This document shows positions 7,378 to 13,834 of a stretch of DNA of 17,590 nt, one piece after another. Source of the DNA: Bacteroidales bacterium (GTDB lineage: Bacteria; Bacteroidota; Bacteroidia; Bacteroidales; Tenuifilaceae); the NCBI GenBank assembly GCA_003531155.1, contig DQHR01000163.1, positions 10,998 through 28,587 of the forward strand, in the 5' to 3' direction. The notes beneath the pieces are model-generated. The model ran no database searches. It had not been told where the DNA came from and was given only the letters and a program-made list of their open reading frames with translations. Position 1 is the first letter of the stretch; each line of letters opens with the position of its first letter. Position numbers and translations under genes: made by a program.

Positions 7378-8100
7378 TTATAGATTTTTAACTTCGCCTC
7401 CTCCAAATAAAACTAGGCCTTTAAGAACCAATTCTCTATCGAATGATGTTTCAGAAGTAGAGATACTCTTACGTTTATCGGCCCAGCCACCAAAAATTGC
7501 GGTTATTTCGATCCTAACCTTCCAATCGGCGGGAATTATGAACTTTGAACCTCCAAACATGCAGAAAACATCTATGTAATTTCTTCCGGGGGCAAGTTGA
7601 GCATCAAGCATATCGAAGGTTGAACCTCCAAAAATATTGGTAATTCTGCCTCCTTTAAAGTTTTTAGATTTTACTTTCTGCTCGCTTCCTCCGAAAATAG
7701 CCATATCATCTATTGAGTCTTCTGTATTTATTGATTCTTTGCCCGAAAAGATATGATTAGTATGTCCTTTTTTACGAAAGATGAAAAGTAAACCAATTAC
7801 AGCAAGTACTGTTGGCCAAAATAGATGACGAATGTGAAAATCTAACACGAAAGCTCTATCTACAATGAAAAATGTACCGATTGCAATAAGAATTATACCA
7901 GTAGTTCTCGATTCACTTCGTGCAAGGCTAATTAAACCTATTACAATTAGTATTAGCTGCCAGAAATAACGTCGCCAGTTTAGGTCGATAAACGCGAAAC
8001 TATCTGCAAAAAGTAACCCAGCAAGGGTAATCAATACTAAGCCTATAATAACTCTTTTATTGTTATTGTTCTTAGGCATTTGATCGTTAATGTTTTCCAT
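7378..8100 (-). CDS. LiaF-like membrane protein (DUF5668 domain plus cell-wall-response C-terminal domain)
   Basis: A 240-residue protein. Residues 17-108 contain four transmembrane helices in two helical hairpins (DUF5668/LiaI-LiaF-TM type). Residues about 130-240 form a soluble, beta-rich C-terminal domain like that of LiaF/VraT (DUF2154, 'cell wall-active antibiotics response'). It carries five spaced FGG motifs at 136, 157, 182, 203 and 232, as expected for successive turns of a beta-helix-like fold. In Firmicutes, LiaF represses the LiaSR two-component system. Here the neighbours are a LytS-type kinase and a LytTR regulator, so an analogous inhibitory or sensing role is inferred. It is flanked by a shorter paralogue 35 bases upstream with the same membrane part and the same HxFSG segment after it. 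It lies 136 bases ahead of the kinase ATG. Confidence 0.87.
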   Translation of the reverse strand: MENINDQMPKNNNNKRVIIGLVLITLAGLLFADSFAFIDLNWRRYFWQLILIVIGLISLARSESRTTGIILIAIGTFFIVDRAFVLDFHIRHLFWPTVLAVIGLLFIFRKKGHTNHIFSGKESINTEDSIDDMAIFGGSEQKVKSKNFKGGRITNIFGGSTFDMLDAQLAPGRNYIDVFCMFGGSKFIIPADWKVRIEITAIFGGWADKRKSISTSETSFDRELVLKGLVLFGGGEVKNL

Positions 8101-8135
8101 GGTTATTATTATTTATTAATTTATTTTCGATTTAT

Positions 8136-8504
8136 TTACTTCTCTCTACCTGAGAAAAGATGTTGATTTTTTTCTCTTACAATTAGCAATATCCCAATTA
8201 CTACTAATATTGCTGGCCAGAATAGGTGATGTACACCAAATGGGTAATACAATATTTTAGCAGCAAGAAAAAATGCACCTACTGAGATTAATACAATTCC
8301 TGTGGTTTTAGATTCTTTTCTTGCTAAAACGATTAACCCAATAAAGATTAAAAACGATGGCCAAGTGAAAACAAAACGTTCCCAATGCCATGGAAGGATA
8401 TCAAAATTATCAGCAAAAATAAAAGCTGCAATTACAAGTAGTACAATACCTATTACAACTCGTTTATTGTCTCTTTTCGGTATTCGATCATAATTTGGTT
8501 CCAT
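8136..8504 (-). CDS. DUF5668-type four-helix membrane protein, paralogue of the adjacent LiaF-like protein
   Basis: A 122-residue protein with four predicted transmembrane helices. It aligns with the first 120 residues of the next gene: both have an NKRV(V/I)IG start, FAD, an LAR(K/S)ES(K/R)TTGI loop, HHLFWP or RHLFWP in the third loop, and H(L/I)FSG after the last helix. It stops where the LiaF-like C-terminal domain would start, so it is either a tandem duplicate that lost that domain or the ancestral short form. The two could form a hetero-oligomer that senses membrane state and passes it to the LytS-type kinase encoded downstream (inference). It is the first gene of the apparent four-gene operon and starts about 16 bases after the predicted transcription start. 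Confidence 0.85.
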   Translation of the reverse strand: MEPNYDRIPKRDNKRVVIGIVLLVIAAFIFADNFDILPWHWERFVFTWPSFLIFIGLIVLARKESKTTGIVLISVGAFFLAAKILYYPFGVHHLFWPAILVVIGILLIVREKNQHLFSGREK

Positions 8505-8527
8505 AGTTTTTTGTATTTTTTATGATA

Positions 8528-8558
8528 CAAAACTAATTCAACCCTATTGCGGAATAAA
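8528..8558 (-). promoter_or_regulatory. Promoter of the DUF5668/LiaF-like/LytS/LytTR operon
   Basis: On the minus strand, TTTA (complement of 8555-8558) is followed after 19 bases by TAGTTTTG (complement of 8528-8535). The -7 box is exact and the upstream box matches 3 of 4. It lies 23 bases before the ATG at 8504. The inverted pair CCCTATT (8542-8548)/AATAGGG (8572-8578), plus a second AATAGG (8564-8569), lies across and just upstream of it and may be an operator or the end of the hydE transcript. Confidence 0.48.
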
Positions 8559-8625
8559 GCTCAAATAGGTGAATAGGGGATAATGGTCGGTGAAAAGGAG
8601 TTGACCGTAGAAGAATAGTAATTTT

Positions 8626-9717
8626 CTACTGGCTCCTTCCTATCCGAGATGTAAAATGCTGCGAATTACCATGCTCTCCATAGCCAATCTCGTACCCCGT
8701 TAGATGAACCCTTGCCTCGAGGCATTTTTTACAATCATCTGCAGCATCATCAATGCAAGGTTTGTTTTCGTATAGTTTATAGTCGTTTCGGTAGTAACCA
8801 GGAGTAATGTTTGGCATTATGATATTTGCACCGCACTTAACAGCTTTTTCTCGACCTAGTGGATCTATTGCTTGTAGCGCAGTTGGAGCTGCGATGTTAA
8901 TATCCTTCATCAGAATCCGAAGAATAGCAGTCATTTTGAGGGCAAGGTTAAAGCGTTCCTCTTGTGGAATAAGCATATCCTTGAATTCATATAACGGTGT
9001 ATCGGGGTGTTCAACATAAGGGCCCATTCCTACCATGTCAACATCAAATTCTTGCATCCATAGTAGGTCGTTGGCTAAATGCTCGAGGTTTTGAAAAGGT
9101 AAACCTATCATAACTCCAGTTCCAACTTGATAGCCAACTTTTTTAAGAGATTTTAGACAGTTTAAACGTGTTTCGAAATTGTGTGTTTTATCGTTGGGGT
9201 GTAATTTGTAGTATAAATCTTGAGTTGAACTTTCGATACGTAAAAGATATCTTATCCCACCTTTGTTGAACCATCTCTGATATGTTTCTTCCGTTTGCTC
9301 TCCGAGCGAAAGAGTAATACCTAGCTCATTATTAGTGGCAAGGTTAATTTTATCAAGAAGATTTTCGATTCTCTCAGTAAAGTTTTTAGTATTCACCTCA
9401 CCAGTTTGAATCGCTATGCTTCCATAACGGTTTTCCCAAGCAAACCTTGCTGATTCAATTACCTCTTCATCAGAAAGATTGTATCTTTTAACATTTGTGT
9501 TACCAACTCTAATGCCGCAGTAGTTACAATTCTTTTGGCAAAGGTTTGACATCTCAATCAATCCCCTAAAATAAACTTTTCTCCCAAGGTATTTCTCCTT
9601 AATCTCGGCAGCTTTTGAATAAAGTTTATTTCTTTCCTCAACATTTGTGGAAAGAAGGTAAATTATCTCTTCCTTACTGAAAGTATCCTTTGCTAGTATT
9701 GAATTAATAGTACTCAT
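8626..9717 (-). CDS. hydE: [FeFe]-hydrogenase maturase HydE (radical SAM)
   Basis: HydE acts on the HydG-derived organometallic Fe(CO)2(CN)-cysteine complex during assembly of the [FeFe]-hydrogenase diiron subsite. The 363-residue protein has normal length. The radical-SAM motif CX3CX2C is at C60, C64 and C67 (LCQKNCNYCGIR), in a biotin-synthase-like TIM barrel with GEVNT and LSLGEQTEETY segments. A CX7CX2C motif is at C321, C329 and C332, matching the optional second cluster site of Thermotoga HydE, which many HydE proteins lack. The C-terminal YEIGYGEHGNS is typical. It is a monocistronic-looking minus-strand gene with its own promoter, divergent from the ADP-forming acyl-CoA synthetase. 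Its stop is 121 bases before the next minus-strand gene; no strong terminator lies between, so some read-through is possible. PylB and BioB are excluded by the C-terminal region and the hydG context. Confidence 0.95.
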   Translation of the reverse strand: MSTINSILAKDTFSKEEIIYLLSTNVEERNKLYSKAAEIKEKYLGRKVYFRGLIEMSNLCQKNCNYCGIRVGNTNVKRYNLSDEEVIESARFAWENRYGSIAIQTGEVNTKNFTERIENLLDKINLATNNELGITLSLGEQTEETYQRWFNKGGIRYLLRIESSTQDLYYKLHPNDKTHNFETRLNCLKSLKKVGYQVGTGVMIGLPFQNLEHLANDLLWMQEFDVDMVGMGPYVEHPDTPLYEFKDMLIPQEERFNLALKMTAILRILMKDINIAAPTALQAIDPLGREKAVKCGANIIMPNITPGYYRNDYKLYENKPCIDDAADDCKKCLEARVHLTGYEIGYGEHGNSQHFTSRIGRSQ

Positions 9718-9736
9718 TAGTTAAAAAATTTGTCGT

Positions 9737-9766
9737 CAAATATACAATATCTTAACCCAGTTGAAA
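9737..9766 (-). promoter_or_regulatory. Promoter of hydE
   Basis: On the minus strand, TATATTTG (complement of 9737-9744) is an exact TAnnTTTG box 19 bases before the ATG. A TTTC (complement of 9763-9766) lies 18 bases further upstream in place of TTTG. Transcription would start about 12 bases before the start codon. Confidence 0.48.
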
Positions 9767-9903
9767 GATTATGGTTCATATTAATATTAAAAGGGGTTGA
9801 TATTTGTCTAAAGTTTAAAAGGCAAGAAACTGAAATTCAAAATGAAGATGAGGGATTTCTTATGCTAGATACTAAATGATAGAACCCATAACTAATTTCC
9901 AAA

Positions 9904-9935
9904 GTTGTTTATTTCTCTAAATTGCCTTAGGTTTG
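9904..9935 (+). promoter_or_regulatory. Promoter of the ADP-forming acyl-CoA synthetase gene
   Basis: GTTG (9904-9907) is followed after 20 bases by TAGGTTTG (9928-9935), an exact -7 box with a 3-of-4 upstream box. Predicted transcription starts near 9941, about 30 bases before the ATG at 9972. This also argues against translation from the TTG at 9933, which lies inside the promoter. Confidence 0.55.
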
Positions 9936-9971
9936 CAATCGTTTTCTAAAAAGCATAAAAAATATATAATT

Positions 9972-12032
9972 ATGATAACTCAGCAGCTATTAAACCCAAG
10001 AAGTATCGTTGTTGTAGGAGGTTCTGACGATATCCAAAAACCGGGAGGAAAAATCCTAAAAAACTTAATCGATAATAAATTTAAGGGTAACCTTTATGTT
10101 GTAAATCCAAAATTGGATAACGTTCAAGGAGTTCAATCTTTTCGCGATGTAAAGGATTTGCCACAGGTTGATTTAGCAATACTTGCTATTGCTGCTAAGT
10201 TTTGTCCTGATACTGTTGATATTCTTGCAAAGCAAAAAGAAACTAGAGCTTTTATTATTCTATCGGCTGGATTTCACGAGGAGAGCGAGGAGGGTGCAAA
10301 GTTAGAGCATCAAATAGTTGAGACTATCAATTCAGTAGGAGGAAGTTTAATTGGACCAAATTGTATTGGTGTTCTTAACCCTAACTACGCTGGCGTATTC
10401 ACCACTCCAATACCAAAGCTCGATCCTAAAGGGGTTGATTTTATCTCTGGTTCAGGTGCTACCGCTGTGTTTATAATGGAAGCAGGGATGCCAAAGGGTT
10501 TAACCTTTGCAAGCGTTTACTCTGTTGGCAATAGCGCTCAGATGGGCGTTGAGGATATCCTTAAATATATGGATGAGTCTTTCGATCCTGAGACTAGTTC
10601 AAGAGTTAAGCTATTATATGTTGAGAGCGTTAATAAACCCGATTTAATTCTAAAACACGCATCATCGTTAATTCGTAAAGGTTGTAGAATTGCTGCAATT
10701 AAAGCTGGTAGCTCATCGGCTGGTAGCCGTGCTGCAAGTTCACATACAGGTGCTTTAGCAAGTAGTGATGTTGCAGTTGATGCGCTTTTCCGTAAGGCTG
10801 GAATAGTTCGATGTAGCGGTCGCGAGGAGTTAACAACTGTTGCATCAATATTCATGCATCCTGAATTAAAAGGTAAAAATATTGCTGTTATAACCCATGC
10901 AGGTGGCCCTGCAGTTATGCTTACCGATTCACTATCTAATAATGGGCTAGAGGTTCCATCTATCGATGGTCCAAAAGCCAAAGAATTACTTGAAAAGCTA
11001 TTTGCTGGTTCATCGGTTGCAAACCCAATCGATTTCTTAGCAACAGGTACTGCTGAGCAACTTGGGAATATAATTGATGCTTGCGAAAAGGATTTTTCGC
11101 ATATCGATGCTATGGCAGTAATCTTTGGAAGTCCCGGTCTTTTCCCTGTATATGATGTTTACGACTTGCTTGATCAAAAAATGAAGCAATGTAAAAAGCC
11201 TATTTTCCCAATATTGCCTTCAATTATCAATGTAAAAGGAGAGATTGACCATTTCATTGCAAAGGGTCGAATAAATTTCCCCGATGAGGTGGTTTTCGGA
11301 AATGCGCTTTCAAAAATTTATCATACACCAAAGCCTGAGAATATCTCAATAGGATTACCTACAATTGATGTTAAGAGGGTTCGTGAGGTGATTGACAATG
11401 CTAAAAATGGATATCTAAGTCCAAATGAGTTACAATCATTGCTTGATGCCGCAGGCATAAATAGGGCAGGAGAGGCTGTTGTAAATACCCAAGTTGATGC
11501 TGTAAAAGCAGCTGAAAAGTTAGGTTTTCCTGTTGTGATGAAGGTTGTTGGACCTGTTCACAAATCGGATGTGGGTGGCGTTGTCCTAAATGTAAAGGAT
11601 TCAGCAAGGGTTGCACAGGAGTTCGATAGGATGATCAAAATAAAAGATACAACGGCAATTCTTATTCAACCTATGCTTTCAGGTGTTGAGCTCTTCATCG
11701 GAGCAAAACGTGAGGATAAGTTTGGACATATGGTTCTTTGTGGTTTAGGCGGAATTTTCATCGAGGTATTAAAAGATATAAATGCTGGTCTAGCTCCGTT
11801 AACCCACAACGAGGCAAAGGATATGATTAATCGCCTAAAAGGCAATAAAATACTAAAGGGAGTTCGTGGTCAAGAGCCTGTTAACGAGGAGATGTTTGCA
11901 GAAATGGTGGTTCGTGTATCGGCATTAGTAACTGCGGCACCTGAGATTTTTGAGATGGATATCAACCCTCTTTTAGGCCGTAAGGAAAAAGTAGTGGCTG
12001 TTGATGCTCGAATTAGGATTGAGAAGGAGTAA
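9972..12032 (+). CDS. Acetyl/acyl-CoA synthetase, ADP-forming (fused alpha-beta)
   Basis: This enzyme converts acyl-CoA + ADP + phosphate into free acid + CoA + ATP, giving substrate-level ATP in amino-acid and sugar fermentation. The 686-residue protein has the usual fused order: a CoA-binding Rossmann domain (about 1-130, SIVVVGGSDD), succinyl-CoA-ligase-like domains (about 140-460), and a C-terminal ATP-grasp beta domain (about 470-686). Key residues: H258 in SSHTGALASSD, corresponding to the phosphorylated histidine of the alpha subunit, and the HKSDVGGVV segment of the beta part, which carries the second histidine. I start at the ATG at 9972; an in-frame TTG at 9933 lies within the predicted promoter. 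Acyl specificity (acetyl, branched-chain, phenylacetyl) cannot be read from the sequence. It is cytosolic. The oxidoreductase genes 3 kb downstream on the same strand would make suitable acyl-CoA substrates. Acyltransferase fusions such as PatZ are excluded because no GNAT domain follows. Confidence 0.93.
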   Translation: MITQQLLNPRSIVVVGGSDDIQKPGGKILKNLIDNKFKGNLYVVNPKLDNVQGVQSFRDVKDLPQVDLAILAIAAKFCPDTVDILAKQKETRAFIILSAGFHEESEEGAKLEHQIVETINSVGGSLIGPNCIGVLNPNYAGVFTTPIPKLDPKGVDFISGSGATAVFIMEAGMPKGLTFASVYSVGNSAQMGVEDILKYMDESFDPETSSRVKLLYVESVNKPDLILKHASSLIRKGCRIAAIKAGSSSAGSRAASSHTGALASSDVAVDALFRKAGIVRCSGREELTTVASIFMHPELKGKNIAVITHAGGPAVMLTDSLSNNGLEVPSIDGPKAKELLEKLFAGSSVANPIDFLATGTAEQLGNIIDACEKDFSHIDAMAVIFGSPGLFPVYDVYDLLDQKMKQCKKPIFPILPSIINVKGEIDHFIAKGRINFPDEVVFGNALSKIYHTPKPENISIGLPTIDVKRVREVIDNAKNGYLSPNELQSLLDAAGINRAGEAVVNTQVDAVKAAEKLGFPVVMKVVGPVHKSDVGGVVLNVKDSARVAQEFDRMIKIKDTTAILIQPMLSGVELFIGAKREDKFGHMVLCGLGGIFIEVLKDINAGLAPLTHNEAKDMINRLKGNKILKGVRGQEPVNEEMFAEMVVRVSALVTAAPEIFEMDINPLLGRKEKVVAVDARIRIEKE

Positions 12033-12088
12033 GTAAGTTTATAAGTATACAAGTTGATATGGTGACAAGTAATATATCATCAATGGTT

Positions 12089-12123
12089 ACTGTCAACTAG
12101 CAACTGTGAACTAACAACTAATA
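12089..12123. repeat. Degenerate 7-bp tandem repeat, five units
   Basis: Five consecutive heptamers run ACTGTCA, ACTAGCA, ACTGTGA, ACTAACA, ACTAATA. All begin ACT and end in A, and four have C or G at position 6. They fill the gap just before the 49-residue membrane protein. No coding or stem-loop role is visible; the array sits where that gene's ribosome-loading region would be. Confidence 0.55.
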
Positions 12124-12127
12124 AAAT

Positions 12128-12277
12128 ATGTCATTTAAAGATAGTTGGAAAAAATTAAGTACTACAGAAAAATTATTTCTGGGAGTTATTTTTATTCTAA
12201 TTATTGCCATTGCAGTTAATTGGGACAAGATTTCAAAAGAGATGGCTAGTGGATTTGAGAAATATTTCGGCAAGTAG
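12128..12277 (+). CDS. Small single-helix membrane protein, 49 residues
   Basis: ATG at 12128 to TAG at 12275-12277. The N-terminus is charged (SFKDSWKKLSTTEK). One strongly hydrophobic helix follows at about residues 16-31 (LFLGVIFILIIAIAVN), then an amphipathic lysine/glutamate tail ending FEKYFGK. I do not recognise a family. Reasons to think it is real: a coherent membrane-protein layout, an A-rich upstream sequence like other starts in the window, correct strand, and a 35-base gap to the next membrane-protein gene. It may be a partner or regulator of that multipass protein (inference). Topology by the positive-inside rule is unclear, since both ends are charged. Confidence 0.62.
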   Translation: MSFKDSWKKLSTTEKLFLGVIFILIIAIAVNWDKISKEMASGFEKYFGK

Positions 12278-12312
12278 TGAAAGAAATCGAATTGGAATAA
12301 AAAAGTTAATAA

Positions 12313-13011
12313 ATGAAAAGATCTGATTTGTTTGTAATTCTAGGAAGTATCCTATTCTTCCTTCCATTTTTTGTATCATCAACCGTTTACGGTTATTACA
12401 ATTCATTTAACGCTGAGCATGGCATGATTATGAGTTTTGTCAAATTTGCTGTGCTTGCAACCTTTGGTGAGGCAATTGGACTTAGAATAAGAACTGGTAA
12501 TTTCAATCAGAAAGGATTTGGCTTAATTCCTAGAGCTATTGTTTGGGGATTTTTAGGGTTAACAATCAAACTTGCATTCGTAATTTTTGGTGTTGGGACA
12601 CCAGCTTTCTTAAAATATTTAGGGTTAGTAGATGCTCCTGCTGCAATGCAATCGACTGCAATAACCTCGTTGAAGGTTTTGGTAGCTTTTTCAATAAGCA
12701 CAACGATGAATATCATATATGCCCCAATCATGATGACTTTCCACAAGATAACAGACACACATATCATAAATAATGGAGGTACAATTGCTGGGCTTTTTAA
12801 ACCGATTAAGTTTGGCGAGATATTTTCGAACATCAATTGGAATGTACAGTGGAACTTCGTTTTTAAGAAAACCATTCCATTTTTCTGGATTCCTGCTCAT
12901 ACTATAACTTTCCTATTACCTGCTGATTTTCAGGTATTATTTGCAGCACTACTCGGAATAGTTCTAGGTGTTTTATTGGCAATTGCTAGTCAAAAGAGCA
13001 TTAAACAATAA
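12313..13011 (+). CDS. Multipass membrane protein, possibly Mpv17/PMP22-like
   Basis: A 232-residue integral membrane protein with about six hydrophobic segments (near 6-24, 38-57, 74-95, 118-141, 184-203 and 205-224). The C-terminal part NWNVQWNFVFKKTIPFFW, followed by IPAHTITFLLP, loosely resembles the tryptophan/asparagine-rich signature region of Mpv17/PMP22 proteins, but I give that as a tentative resemblance only. Conserved-looking polar residues inside the membrane (E53, K86, H144) hint at a channel or transporter. No substrate can be assigned. It follows the 49-residue membrane protein by 35 bases and precedes a flavodoxin by 62 bases, probably in one transcript that may begin at the acyl-CoA synthetase promoter. 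Confidence 0.78.
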   Translation: MKRSDLFVILGSILFFLPFFVSSTVYGYYNSFNAEHGMIMSFVKFAVLATFGEAIGLRIRTGNFNQKGFGLIPRAIVWGFLGLTIKLAFVIFGVGTPAFLKYLGLVDAPAAMQSTAITSLKVLVAFSISTTMNIIYAPIMMTFHKITDTHIINNGGTIAGLFKPIKFGEIFSNINWNVQWNFVFKKTIPFFWIPAHTITFLLPADFQVLFAALLGIVLGVLLAIASQKSIKQ

Positions 13012-13022
13012 TTAAGTTTGGT

Positions 13023-13063
13023 TGTTTAGTATAAAAGTTAAACAAAACGGATAAAACTAAACA
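13023..13063 (+). repeat. Inverted repeat in the flavodoxin leader
   Basis: TGTTTAGT (13023-13030) and ACTAAACA (13056-13063) are perfect 8-bp complements separated by 25 bases, ending 10 bases before the flavodoxin ATG. Just upstream is TAAGTTTG (13013-13020), an exact -7-type box, but without a good upstream box. The repeat could be a leader hairpin or an operator for a flavodoxin-specific transcript. Confidence 0.35.
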
Positions 13064-13073
13064 TATACTTAAT

Positions 13074-13595
13074 ATGAAAAAGATAGGAATATTCTATGGT
13101 CCTACAGGAGGATCTACCGAAAAAGTAGCAAAACTTATTCAAAAGAAATTAGGCGCAGAAAACGCTGATATCAAGCCTATTATTGGAACAAAAGCGATAG
13201 ATTTGGATAAATACGAGAATATTATATTGGGATGTTCAACTATAGGAGGAGAAACATGGAATTCTGCCCATGCTAAACCTGATTGGGATATTTTTAAACC
13301 CGAACTCGATAAAATCAACTACTCTGGAAAAACTTTTGCCCTATTTGGCCTTGGTGATAATATCAGTTATCCACGCCATTTTGTTGATAATATGGGAATT
13401 GTTGGTAAAGTATTGCTTTCGAAGAAAGCAAAGGTTGTTGGGCAAACCAGTAAGGATGATTACGAATTTATCGACTCGGAAGCCCTAATTGACAATAAGT
13501 TTATTGGCTTACCTATAAATGAGGATTTTGATTTTGATAAAACAGATGAAAGGGTAGAAAAGTGGGTACAAACTATTAAGCAGAATTTCAACTAA
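13074..13595 (+). CDS. fldA: Long-chain flavodoxin
   Basis: A 173-residue FMN electron carrier that can replace ferredoxin, commonly when iron is limiting. Visible features: the phosphate-binding loop YGPTGGSTEKVAK (8-20), the first FMN-flanking loop with W62 (GGETWNS), and the second loop GLGDNISYPRHF with Y99 stacking on the flavin. The long-chain loop follows (FIDSEALIDNKFIGLPINED). Length and motif order match FldA-type long-chain flavodoxins. In this neighbourhood it could carry electrons from the 2-oxoacid oxidoreductase encoded downstream (inference). It is the last gene before a strong terminator. No Fur-like box was seen upstream, so iron control is not shown by the sequence. Confidence 0.94.
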   Translation: MKKIGIFYGPTGGSTEKVAKLIQKKLGAENADIKPIIGTKAIDLDKYENIILGCSTIGGETWNSAHAKPDWDIFKPELDKINYSGKTFALFGLGDNISYPRHFVDNMGIVGKVLLSKKAKVVGQTSKDDYEFIDSEALIDNKFIGLPINEDFDFDKTDERVEKWVQTIKQNFN

Positions 13596-13616
13596 ATAAG
13601 CATAACATCTACTGAT

Positions 13617-13641
13617 AAAGCCGGTTCTGCCGGCTTTTTTT
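13617..13641 (+). terminator. Rho-independent terminator after the flavodoxin gene
   Basis: AAAGCCGG (13617-13624) pairs with CCGGCTTT (13630-13637) around the loop TTCTG, followed by a T-run to 13641. It is the most GC-rich stem in the window. It lies 21 bases past the flavodoxin stop and separates this unit from the aminotransferase-oxidoreductase operon. Confidence 0.9.
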
Positions 13642-13797
13642 ATTCCTTATTTTGATCGAATGTCAAACATTTTTTCAATCATTTATTTTCTGTTTATCAG
13701 CATTTTATAATATTGAGAATTAAAAATATTTTGCTTTATGTTTCATTTCGTAAGTTATATTGATGCTTTGATGTTAAACTGATTCGAAATATTAATT

Positions 13798-13822
13798 TTT
13801 TTATAACAGATTGTTATAAAAA
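13798..13822. promoter_or_regulatory. Perfect 25-bp palindrome, probable operator
   Basis: TTTTTATAACA and TGTTATAAAAA are perfect inverted copies (11 bp each) around the 3-base centre GAT. The core ATAACA-GAT-TGTTAT resembles a dimeric regulator site, but I cannot assign it to a known regulator. It lies about 145-170 bases before the aminotransferase ATG. An AT-only stem with few G-C pairs would make a poor terminator, and the previous gene already has a strong one. Confidence 0.5.
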
Positions 13823-13834
13823 TGATGCAGATCA
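13823..13834. promoter_or_regulatory. FNR-like site TGAT-N4-ATCA
   Basis: TGAT (13823-13826), GCAG, ATCA (13831-13834) is an exact match to the inner core of the FNR consensus TTGAT-N4-ATCAA; the outer bases are A and C, not T and A. It directly abuts the 25-bp palindrome. If the weak promoter at 13863-13896 is used, the site would centre roughly 75 bases upstream of the start, a position used by activators of this family. The role is inferred. Confidence 0.35.

Noticed and set aside
9933..9971. 13-residue N-terminal extension of the acyl-CoA synthetase from a TTG
   Set aside because: The TTG lies within the exact -7 promoter box. The ATG at 9972 gives the family's normal N-terminus.
10538..10981. 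147-codon minus-strand frame inside the acyl-CoA synthetase gene
   Set aside because: It lies wholly antisense to a strongly supported, motif-rich gene, has low-complexity Ser/Ala-rich content and no start context; it is a shadow frame.
12507..12875. 122-codon minus-strand frame opposite the multipass membrane protein
   Set aside because: Antisense to a coherent membrane-protein gene. Its hydrophobicity just mirrors the sense codons, and no promoter is seen.
13798..13822. Palindrome read as a transcription terminator
   Set aside because: The stem is almost entirely A-T with a 3-base loop and lies 160 bases past a strong GC-rich terminator, so an operator is more likely.
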